A stretch of 62,931 nucleotides of DNA from JBBSEX01 sp038239345 (GTDB taxonomy: Bacteria > Acidobacteriota > Terriglobia > Bryobacterales > Bryobacteraceae). This document shows, in pieces, positions 25,931 through 33,437 of this stretch (position 1 is its first letter; each line of letters starts with the position of its first letter). Below the pieces are notes generated by a model, which saw only the letters and a program-made list of their open reading frames with translations, was not told the origin of the DNA and made no database searches. Where the stretch lies: contig JBBSEX010000025.1 in the NCBI GenBank assembly GCA_038239345.1, positions 1 through 62,931 on the forward strand, read 5' to 3'. The position numbers and the translations under genes are program-made.

Positions 25931-27625
25931 CTACTGCTCTCCGTTTATCGTAACGCCCAAGGACTCGGAGCTAGCCAGATTGCTGCTACCCCAAATAGAC
26001 TGCGATCCCCACAACGAATTGAATCCGGCTGCAGTGCTACTACCCCAAAGTGCTTGACTGCCCCATAATGATTGCGACCCGGCGAGGAACACCGAACTGC
26101 CCCACAAGCTCTGGCTACCCCATAAGCTTTGGCTCCCCCACAAACTCTGGCTGCCCCAGAGTGCCTGCGTGCCCGCCGGGACTGGCGTGCCGGCTAGAGT
26201 TACGCTGTTTGTGGCCGGAACATAGACGGCCGTTGGCGATACGGCAACGCCCACGGCTAAGTCGTGATTGGCCAAAGCGGCGGCCACATCCAGGTACCCC
26301 GCACCCACCGTAAAGATATCGTAGTAGCTTACGAATGTCTGATTGGTAACTGCGTCCGTGGTCGAACTGGAGACTGGGAACGTCTTGTAAGCCGTCTTCA
26401 TCAAGCGCGCCTTAACTTGATCCGGCGTTAAGCCCGGTTGCGCTTGCAGTAGCAGGGCAACTGCACCGCTTACCACCGGAGTAGCCATGCTAGTGCCGCT
26501 GAGCCGGAAGTATTGGGAGAGTACTGTGTTTCCCGGGTAAAGGCGATCCAACGTATGCCCTCCCCCCAGTAAGGAGACCACGCGGTTTCCCGGCGCCACC
26601 AAATCGGGTTTCACGATGTGATCGATCAGCGTCGGCCCTTTAGAGCTATAGCTTGCGATCAGATCGTCCACCCGGGAGGGCGTGCCCTGGGTTTTCATAG
26701 CCCCCACCGTAATAACGTAAGGGTCGTTGCCGGGGGCGGCGATGGTGCCATAACCGTTTGTTTGCGCGGAATTATTGCGCCCCTCGTTGCCGGCCGCCAC
26801 TACCACGACTATGCCCGCCTTCCATGCCGCCTCAACGGCCTGGCAAAGGGGATCGAGCGTGTAGCTTTCAAAGACCGCGCGCCCCAAAGACAGATTGATG
26901 ACGCGAATGTTGTATTGCGCTTTCAACTGAATGGCCCGCTGAATCGCGGCGATAACCTGGCTGTCGGTTCCCGCGCCCGTCTTGTCGAGAACCCGAAGGT
27001 TAATGATATTTACCCCCGGAGCCACTCCGAAAAAGCGCGCGTCCGATTTGTCGCCATCTCCTCCCACGATCCCCATGACGTGAGTACCGTGGCCGTATTC
27101 GTCATCGGGCTTTGTATTGGGGACGAAACTCTGCGAATAGACGACGCGGTTATAGCCTTTTATGGACATCTGTGACATATTAGAAACGCCGCTATCGATC
27201 ACGGCTACCCCCACACCAGCACCACTCCAACCATAAAACCAGGCTATATTGGCGTTGACTGCGGGTACGGCGTATTCAAGCGTACCTTTAACCGGACGAT
27301 CCGGTGAGATAAACACAACGTCGGGTTCATTCGCCAAGTCTTCCAGTACCCCTGCCGCGATGCGGTATGCGCCTACACGCACGCCGCCGCTGCGTACCAA
27401 GCCAAGATCGGAACTCAGCTTACCGCCTCTTACCACCACCTTCCGTGTTTGTTGATCTTGTACTCCGGCTGCGCCGGCTTGGAATTGCACGATAACATCG
27501 ACCGTGGAATTTGGATCTTTCCCCTCAAGATCCCCTGCTACCTTCGCGTGCCGGGCGAAAGCATTAGCGGATCCCATCAAAACGATGGACGCCGCCAAAA
27601 TCACTCTAGGCATCTTCTTTTGCAA
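25931..27625 (-). CDS. S8 subtilisin-like serine peptidase with C-terminal LWGSQS repeats
   Basis: A 564-aa secreted subtilase. A signal peptide (VILAASIVLMGSANAFA) leads into an inhibitor-like propeptide (about 30-115). The catalytic domain has Asp144 in VAVIDSGV, His179 in EYGHGTHVMGI, the oxyanion Asn in VVVAAGNEGRNNSA, and Ser near 378 in RLSGTSMATPVVSGAVALLL; the triad is complete. A linker follows, then about 75 residues of tandem six-residue units (SLWGSQ, ALWGSQ, SLWGSS) with eight WGS cores. The start is TTG at 27625 because AGGAGAG lies 4 bases upstream; the ATG at 27613 has poorer spacing. It is divergent from the propeller histidine kinase with 157 bases between them. The repeat tract may be a surface attachment or display segment; this is inferred. 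Confidence 0.93.
   Translation of the reverse strand: MQKKMPRVILAASIVLMGSANAFARHAKVAGDLEGKDPNSTVDVIVQFQAGAAGVQDQQTRKVVVRGGKLSSDLGLVRSGGVRVGAYRIAAGVLEDLANEPDVVFISPDRPVKGTLEYAVPAVNANIAWFYGWSGAGVGVAVIDSGVSNMSQMSIKGYNRVVYSQSFVPNTKPDDEYGHGTHVMGIVGGDGDKSDARFFGVAPGVNIINLRVLDKTGAGTDSQVIAAIQRAIQLKAQYNIRVINLSLGRAVFESYTLDPLCQAVEAAWKAGIVVVVAAGNEGRNNSAQTNGYGTIAAPGNDPYVITVGAMKTQGTPSRVDDLIASYSSKGPTLIDHIVKPDLVAPGNRVVSLLGGGHTLDRLYPGNTVLSQYFRLSGTSMATPVVSGAVALLLQAQPGLTPDQVKARLMKTAYKTFPVSSSTTDAVTNQTFVSYYDIFTVGAGYLDVAAALANHDLAVGVAVSPTAVYVPATNSVTLAGTPVPAGTQALWGSQSLWGSQSLWGSQSLWGSSVFLAGSQSLWGSQALWGSSTAAGFNSLWGSQSIWGSSNLASSESLGVTINGEQ
25960..26165 (-). repeat. Tandem 18-bp coding repeats (LWGSQS) in the subtilase gene
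   Basis: The 3' end of the subtilase gene holds imperfect 18-bp units encoding (S/A)LWGS(Q/S). Four consecutive units lie at about 26090-26165, and further units at about 25960-26085 are interrupted by VFLAG and TAAGFN. Synonymous differences between units show that the array is not a recent exact expansion. Each unit carries one Trp and one Gly. Confidence 0.85.
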
Positions 27626-27782
27626 CGTTCTCTCCTTGCGCCACTCCCCGCCCTCGCACGGCTAACTGCGATCGCGGTTTATTCGGCTTGTTCAAACGGA
27701 CCCGACAACCTTATCGGCTCGTCCAGCTTCTTCTTGAATTATTTAAAAGAAAATCACATCGTTCCGATAAGTATTTTCGAGG

Positions 27783-30700
27783 ATGGGAGCGCGGAAGATG
27801 GTGCACAAGAACTGTAAAAGGGCCGTAAGGCGGAGGCTTCTGACGGCTTTCTGTTTCCTCGCCCCAACCGTTCTCGCGGCTCTTGATCCAAGCAAAGCCA
27901 TTACGCAATATCGTCACGACGTTTGGTCTACCGACCAAGGCCTACCGCAGAACTCGGTCGCCACTATTGTGCAGACCCATGACGGTTATCTCTGGTTCGG
28001 CACGGAGTTGGGACTGGTACGTTTCGACGGTACGAGGTTCAAGGTCTTCGACCAAAAAAACACGCCGCAACTGAAAAGTAACCTTATATATACGTTGCTG
28101 GAAGATAGGCAGGGGAATCTCTGGATTGGGAGCGCGGGCGGCGGCTTGACGCGCTTACAGAACGGGATATTCACCACCTTCACTACGAAGGACGGTCTGT
28201 CCAATGATGTCGTTCTTTCCCTGTTTGAGGACCGCTCCGGTGCTTTATGGATAGGCACCGACGGTGGCGGACTGAATCGGCTGCGGAACGGAAGATTTAC
28301 GGTCTACACGAGCAAGGATGGCTTGGCCGACGACGCCGTCTACGCTATCACCGGGGATAACCAAAAGAACCTGTGGGTGGGCACACACGGAGGTTTGAGC
28401 CGGATGGCGAACGGCTCGTTTGCCAGCTACAAAGTTGAAGACGGACTCCAGAATAACTATGTACGGGCGCTCTGTCCCGACCGCGATGGCGGCCTTTGGG
28501 TAGGCACCAACGGAGGAGGGCTGAGCCGCTTTAAAGATGGGACGTTCCAGGTTTATTCCACTAAGAATGGCCTACCAAGTAACGCCATCTGGTCTATCCG
28601 CCAAGATGCAGCCGGCAGTGTTTGGATTGGCACTATCGGAAGCGGACTCATCCGCTTCAGGGGCGGTGTTTTTACGGCATACAACGACAAGGATGGCTTG
28701 TCCAGCAACGACATATGGTCCCTCTATCAGGATCGCGAGGGAAGTATGTGGATTGGAACTGGCGGCGGCGGACTGCATCGGCTGATGGATGGGAAGTTCA
28801 CTCCGTGGGGCGTCAGGGAAGGCCTTTCCAACGACGTCACCCTCCCGGTATTTGAAGACCATCGGCGGGTTATATGGATCGGCACTAACGGCGGTGGCGT
28901 TAATCGATTTGAGGACGGCAAATTCACTGCGATTACTACTCGCCAGGGGCTGGCTGATAATTTGGTCTTCTCAATCGCCGAAGACCGTGACGGAGCTATG
29001 TGGTTTGGAACCCGCAAAGGCGTCGATCGGCTGAAGGACGGAAAATTCACGCTTTTCACAACCCGCGAAGGGCTGCCGGGAAACATGGCTCTGGTCATCT
29101 ATCTCGACCGTCAAGGCGATCTTTGGTTTGGAACGCGTGGAGGGCTCAGCAGATTTAGGAATGGCAAGTTTCAGACATATACGACGAAAGACGGTATGTC
29201 CAATAACCTCATCCAGGCGATTCTGGAGGATCATGACGGCGCTCTGTGGATAGGTACCGGTGGCGGGGGACTAAACAGGCTAAAGAACGGTGCTTTCAAA
29301 ATTCTAGATTCCAAGCTTGGGCTATCGAATAACCTGGTTACATCCATTCACGAGGACGCTTCCGGCGTGCTGTGGATCGGCACCATGGGAGGAGGGCTCG
29401 ATCGTCTGAAAGGCGGTAAGTTTACGGCCTACACGACAAAGAGCGGCCTGCCCGACGACGCGATCTTTCGGATTCTTGAGGATCATAACGAAAACCTTTG
29501 GATGAGCTCCAACGCCGGAGTTTTTCGCGTTGGCAAACGGGATCTGGATGACCTGGCTAGCCAAAAAACTCGTGCCCTTTCGCCCGTCATGTATGGGACC
29601 TGGGACGGCATGAAAAGCAAGGAGTGCAACGGTTCCTTTCAACCGGCTGGGTGGAAGGCTCGCGACGGCACACTATGGTTCCCTACAATGAAAGGCGTCG
29701 TGAGGGTGGATCCGGAAAAACTGGGGTCCGCCGAGCCGCCACTTCCCGTATTCATTGAAGATGCTGAGATCGATCAGCGCAAGATCGACGAACGTGCCCC
29801 CTATCTGGAAGCATCGCCTGGGGCCGGCAAACTTGAGTTTCACTACGGGGCGATCAATTTTCACGAGCCTGAAAAGACGATCTTCCGCTATAGATTAGAG
29901 GGCTTTGATGCCGATTGGGTCGACGCTGGATCCCGCCGCGTCGCCTACTATACGAATATCCCTCCGGGACCCTACCACTTTCTGGTCGCCGCCCGTAACC
30001 GCGACGGGGTGTGGAGTTCCAAAAGCGCTTCACTTGGCTTTTCACTCAAGCCACACTTCTACCAGACTAGTTGGTACTACGCCCTCTGCTTGGCCGCGAT
30101 GATCGGAGTCGCTGCTGGAATTCCGATTTTTCGGGTCCGACAAATGCATGCCAGGGAGCGCTTGCTATCACTTCGAGTTTCAGAACGTACTCAGGAGTTG
30201 CGACGGGAAATTGCTGAACGCGAGCGAGTGGAGAAAGACCTCTTTCAGGTGCGGGAAACCGAACAGGCCAACCGCATAGAGAGTGAGTTTCTGGCCAACA
30301 TCAGCCATGAGATTCGGACACCCATCAACGGTATACGGGGATTAACCGAGCTGACGCTGAAGACCGAACTCACGGCCGAACAAAACCTCAATTTAACAAC
30401 TGTCCGCGAATGCACCGACGCCCTTTTGGCGGTAGTCAACGACATCCTGGACTTCTCAAGAATAGCGGCCGGAAAACTGGAACTGGACCCTATCGACTTC
30501 AACCTCCGTGAAAGCCTGGAAGCAACTGTGAAGGTGGTCTCGTTTCAAGCGCAGCAGAAGGGTTTGGGACTGTTCTGTAGTATCGAACGGGATGTCCCCG
30601 ATATGGTCCGCGGGGATCTGAGCCGCCTTCGCCAGATTGTTCTGAACCTCCTTAGCAATGCCATCAAGTTCACCGAACAGGGAGAGGTAGTTCTGCGGGT

Positions 30701-31466
30701 GATTTGCGGGAATAGCGACGGAAATGCCATCTGCCTGCACTTCGAAGTTCGCGACACGGGGATCGGCATCCCCCCTGAAAAGCAGAGGATGATCTTCGAG
30801 GCATTCTCCCAGGCGGAACGGTCTACGAATAGAAGGTTCGGCGGAACGGGTCTAGGTTTGACGATCTCCTCGCGGCTGGTTCGGATGATGGGAGGTGAAC
30901 TCTCCGTTAAGAGCGAAGCCGGAAATGGAAGCGAGTTTCACTTCAAGGTTCAACTCAGCCCACCGTCACAGACCTCCAAACCTGTTGAAGAACTTTCCTA
31001 TTTTGCGGGTCCCGGCAATATAGCGCGAGAGATAGATCCAACGGCGACGTTGCGGATTCTCGTAGCCGAGGACAACCTTGTAAATCAGATGGTGGCATCG
31101 AAGCTCCTGCGGAAAAAAGGTCACACGGTGATGATTGCGAATAATGGCCGAGAGGTCCTATGCATCTTGAAGAAGGAATCGTTTGATCTAATTCTCATGG
31201 ACGTGCAGATGCCGGAGATGGATGGCTTTGAAGCCACGCTGGCCATACGTGACGAAGAAACAAGGACGGGCGGTCACCTCCCGATAGTCGCAGTCACCGC
31301 CCATGCGATGGAAGCCTACAAAACCCGCTGCCTGCAAGCAGGAATGGATCGCTATCTCTCAAAACCGCTCGAGGTCAAACAGCTTTTTGAGACGATAGAC
31401 AGCGTTATGAGCGAACAATACGCGGCGGTGTCAAGCCAACAGGCACCGGAGCCATCGATAAATTAG
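27783..31466 (+). CDS. Hybrid histidine kinase with periplasmic two-component-regulator propeller
   Basis: A 1227-aa one-protein phosphorelay sensor. An N-terminal export signal (LLTAFCFLAPTVLAAL) is followed by about 14 Reg_prop repeats (35-620), each with a core like GLSNDVVLSLFEDRSGALWI plus a GxxxGGGLxRL turn. A Y_Y_Y domain follows (about 684-745), then one membrane helix (about 762-783). The kinase part has HisKA with the phosphorylated His in NISHEIRTPINGI (near 840), then HATPase_c with GTGLGLTIS and GGEL. A C-terminal receiver (about 1090-1205) has the acidic AED, the acceptor Asp in LILMDVQMPEMDG, and Lys in LSKPLE. Unlike Bacteroides hybrid sensors it lacks an AraC domain, so phosphotransfer to a separate protein or an enzymatic role is needed. 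ATG 27798 is an alternative start. It is divergent from the subtilase. Confidence 0.94.
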   Translation: MGARKMVHKNCKRAVRRRLLTAFCFLAPTVLAALDPSKAITQYRHDVWSTDQGLPQNSVATIVQTHDGYLWFGTELGLVRFDGTRFKVFDQKNTPQLKSNLIYTLLEDRQGNLWIGSAGGGLTRLQNGIFTTFTTKDGLSNDVVLSLFEDRSGALWIGTDGGGLNRLRNGRFTVYTSKDGLADDAVYAITGDNQKNLWVGTHGGLSRMANGSFASYKVEDGLQNNYVRALCPDRDGGLWVGTNGGGLSRFKDGTFQVYSTKNGLPSNAIWSIRQDAAGSVWIGTIGSGLIRFRGGVFTAYNDKDGLSSNDIWSLYQDREGSMWIGTGGGGLHRLMDGKFTPWGVREGLSNDVTLPVFEDHRRVIWIGTNGGGVNRFEDGKFTAITTRQGLADNLVFSIAEDRDGAMWFGTRKGVDRLKDGKFTLFTTREGLPGNMALVIYLDRQGDLWFGTRGGLSRFRNGKFQTYTTKDGMSNNLIQAILEDHDGALWIGTGGGGLNRLKNGAFKILDSKLGLSNNLVTSIHEDASGVLWIGTMGGGLDRLKGGKFTAYTTKSGLPDDAIFRILEDHNENLWMSSNAGVFRVGKRDLDDLASQKTRALSPVMYGTWDGMKSKECNGSFQPAGWKARDGTLWFPTMKGVVRVDPEKLGSAEPPLPVFIEDAEIDQRKIDERAPYLEASPGAGKLEFHYGAINFHEPEKTIFRYRLEGFDADWVDAGSRRVAYYTNIPPGPYHFLVAARNRDGVWSSKSASLGFSLKPHFYQTSWYYALCLAAMIGVAAGIPIFRVRQMHARERLLSLRVSERTQELRREIAERERVEKDLFQVRETEQANRIESEFLANISHEIRTPINGIRGLTELTLKTELTAEQNLNLTTVRECTDALLAVVNDILDFSRIAAGKLELDPIDFNLRESLEATVKVVSFQAQQKGLGLFCSIERDVPDMVRGDLSRLRQIVLNLLSNAIKFTEQGEVVLRVICGNSDGNAICLHFEVRDTGIGIPPEKQRMIFEAFSQAERSTNRRFGGTGLGLTISSRLVRMMGGELSVKSEAGNGSEFHFKVQLSPPSQTSKPVEELSYFAGPGNIAREIDPTATLRILVAEDNLVNQMVASKLLRKKGHTVMIANNGREVLCILKKESFDLILMDVQMPEMDGFEATLAIRDEETRTGGHLPIVAVTAHAMEAYKTRCLQAGMDRYLSKPLEVKQLFETIDSVMSEQYAAVSSQQAPEPSIN

Positions 31467-32683
31467 AAGCTATAGCGGAGGGCAATGCTGGCGTACGAGT
31501 TTCGTCTATACTGGCCCAGGAAATCTTGAGGGTCCCCGCGGATCCAGGTGAGTCCCGCCGTTGCCCGCCAGTGTTGGCCGAAGGTTTGTGAATACTCGCC
31601 GCGGAGCCATGATCCCGCGCCGTTTTGCCGGACAGCCGTTGTGAACGCGACACTCCGATTCGCGTCGATCGTATAGCCGGCCCGGCCCAGGAACGATCTT
31701 GCAAAGCCGCGATCGGGGGCAAATTGGAGGGCCGTTTGCGGTTCTCTTGTCGTGGCGCTTCCGGCATATCCGCCTACGAAGGACCACTCGCCCACTTGCC
31801 GCTCCAGTTGAATCACGTAGAGCACATACTCTTCGGCGCCTGTGGTTTCCGAAGTAAAGTAAGCACCCTCCGCCTTCACCGTGAACCATTTCAAGGGCAC
31901 GGCGATATCTCCACCGTATAGCCGCAACTCTGGATAATAGCGCTGCACCGTCAAGGTGGGCGCGGGGATTGGATTCAACACGACATCGAATGCCGGCAAA
32001 TTCTGGCGGCCATCGAAAAAACACAGCGAGTATTCATATCCTTTTCCGACATGATTGAAGCGTGTTCCAAACTGCGATCCGCCCGGATATCTGGCGCCCG
32101 CATCGTAGACCGCCACGCCGCTCGCCTCTTCCGGCAAAACAGTCCAGCGCTGATTGAGCAGCGGCGTGCGGCTTGGAGTGAACCGCACCTGCCAAACAAG
32201 GTCCACCGTATTGGCACCCGATTCATAAGTCGCCCGCACGGCGGGCACGGCCAGAAAATCCGAATCGACCACGCTCAAAAAATCCTTGGGCGCAAAGCGA
32301 TCTGTGGGATTTAAGATATCCGCCTTACCCCAGCGGATGAATTGCCGCCCGATCTCGGCGGTCAATTTGCCCTTGTGCAATGTCGCGCTCAGCCGGCGAA
32401 GGGCAAACGAAGGACGGCGCAACCCGCGATCTTCGAAATCCAAACGCAAACTACGTTCATCCTGGCGATGAGAATCGAATCGCGCATCAAACGAGCCCGA
32501 TAGCTTCAACCAGGATGCGACTTTAAAAGAAGCATCGTAGCGGAACAGCGTCTCCTCCACGGCATGGCCGGAATCGTTGGTAGCGGTCTGGGGAAAGAGC
32601 GTCAGCCCGGTTTCGATATAGCCTCGCTGCGTGAAGTCCTGCGCTTGGGCGGTCAAACACAGAAGGAACGCCAACTTGCGCAT
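31463..32683 (-). CDS. Predicted outer-membrane beta-barrel (DUF1302-like)
   Basis: A 406-aa exported protein. ATG at 32683 follows the previous stop by 4 bases and gives a proper signal peptide (MRKLAFLLCLTAQAQDF); a longer frame to 32788 would overlap the LolA-like gene. The mature chain is a series of short amphipathic strands (LKLSGSFDARFDSH, YEYSLCFFDGR, KAEGAYFTSETTG) and ends in aromatic IALRYSF, the usual C-terminal Phe signal of outer-membrane barrels. The segment IGRQFIRWGKADILNPTDRF resembles a conserved part of DUF1302 proteins, barrels that in other bacteria accompany RND or lipid-related transporters. It is the last gene of the four-gene ABC unit and is a plausible outer-membrane exit or acceptor for it. 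It overlaps the end of the hybrid kinase gene by 4 bases, convergently. Confidence 0.78.
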   Translation of the reverse strand: MRKLAFLLCLTAQAQDFTQRGYIETGLTLFPQTATNDSGHAVEETLFRYDASFKVASWLKLSGSFDARFDSHRQDERSLRLDFEDRGLRRPSFALRRLSATLHKGKLTAEIGRQFIRWGKADILNPTDRFAPKDFLSVVDSDFLAVPAVRATYESGANTVDLVWQVRFTPSRTPLLNQRWTVLPEEASGVAVYDAGARYPGGSQFGTRFNHVGKGYEYSLCFFDGRQNLPAFDVVLNPIPAPTLTVQRYYPELRLYGGDIAVPLKWFTVKAEGAYFTSETTGAEEYVLYVIQLERQVGEWSFVGGYAGSATTREPQTALQFAPDRGFARSFLGRAGYTIDANRSVAFTTAVRQNGAGSWLRGEYSQTFGQHWRATAGLTWIRGDPQDFLGQYRRNSYASIALRYSF

Positions 32684-32687
32684 CCCG

Positions 32688-33437
32688 TTACTCTCTTCGA
32701 AGTGCTTGCAGCGTGAAGTCGTCGTCCTTGGCGGACACGTTGTACTGCAGCTTGTCCAATTTAAGAATTGTACGGCTCTTCCGTCCAACGTCCAAAACTT
32801 CCGTCGTGCGGGCCGTCAGGATATTCCCGTCCCGCTGAAAGTCCGAGTACTTCACGCGCCGAATCAAGCCGTTCTTATTAAAACTTTCGGTCTGCCGAAA
32901 TGTGTACGAGTCCTTGGCAACCCACAAATATCCATACGTATACTGCGAGGATTTGCGCGGTTTGGATTCCAGTTTCCAACAGGCTACTCCGTCGTAAGTC
33001 TCCTCGCCAGAAAACTTAAAATCGAATTGATTGACGTCGCGCTCTTCCAGATCTTCAAAGCTGAAGTCGGTTCCAAAGAAGCGTGTCGAGCGGTCTTGCA
33101 AGGCGATGCGCTGTTCGCGTTCGATCGCCGGCCGCCACATCCACTGATCCGACGCCCGGTCCGCATGATTGAAAATCAACAGCGCCACGCCCTTCACTTC
33201 CGGAGGGCTGACAAATCGCAACAACGACTTACTATCGCCAAACGACCCGATACGTTGAAAGACCCAGCGCTTGGTCGTAATCTTATTCTTCTGATCCAGA
33301 ACTTCGAGAGTTCCTTCATAGCGCTGCGAATTGGAGCGATTGCGCTTTTGTACTTCTTCGATAATCTGCTTGGGGTCCTGTGCAAAAGATCGCGAAGCGG
33401 ACGCCACCGTCAAACATAAAAGCAGCCACTGTCTCAT
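32688..33437 (-). CDS. LolA-like periplasmic outer-membrane lipoprotein-sorting protein
   Basis: A 249-aa exported protein with a signal peptide (WLLLCLTVASASRSFAQ) and a LolA-like open beta-barrel fold. The family blocks are visible: LEVLDQKNKITTKRWVFQRI, KSLLRFVSPPEVKGVALLIF, DQWMWRPAIEREQRI, FFGTDFSFEDLEERD, and YGYLWVAKDSYTFRQTESF. This is the COG2834/LolA_like branch found next to RND- or ABC-type transporters, distinct from the canonical LolA of the lipoprotein pathway. Its fold binds acyl chains or hydrophobic ligands in the periplasm. The start ATG at 33437 overlaps the permease stop by 4 bases. With the ATPase, permease and barrel it could carry a hydrophobic cargo from inner to outer membrane; the cargo is unknown. 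Confidence 0.85.
   Translation of the reverse strand: MRQWLLLCLTVASASRSFAQDPKQIIEEVQKRNRSNSQRYEGTLEVLDQKNKITTKRWVFQRIGSFGDSKSLLRFVSPPEVKGVALLIFNHADRASDQWMWRPAIEREQRIALQDRSTRFFGTDFSFEDLEERDVNQFDFKFSGEETYDGVACWKLESKPRKSSQYTYGYLWVAKDSYTFRQTESFNKNGLIRRVKYSDFQRDGNILTARTTEVLDVGRKSRTILKLDKLQYNVSAKDDDFTLQALRRE

Noticed and set aside
28537..29642. Many alternative frames in the propeller region of the hybrid kinase
   Set aside because: Shadows produced by the repeated Reg_prop coding units.
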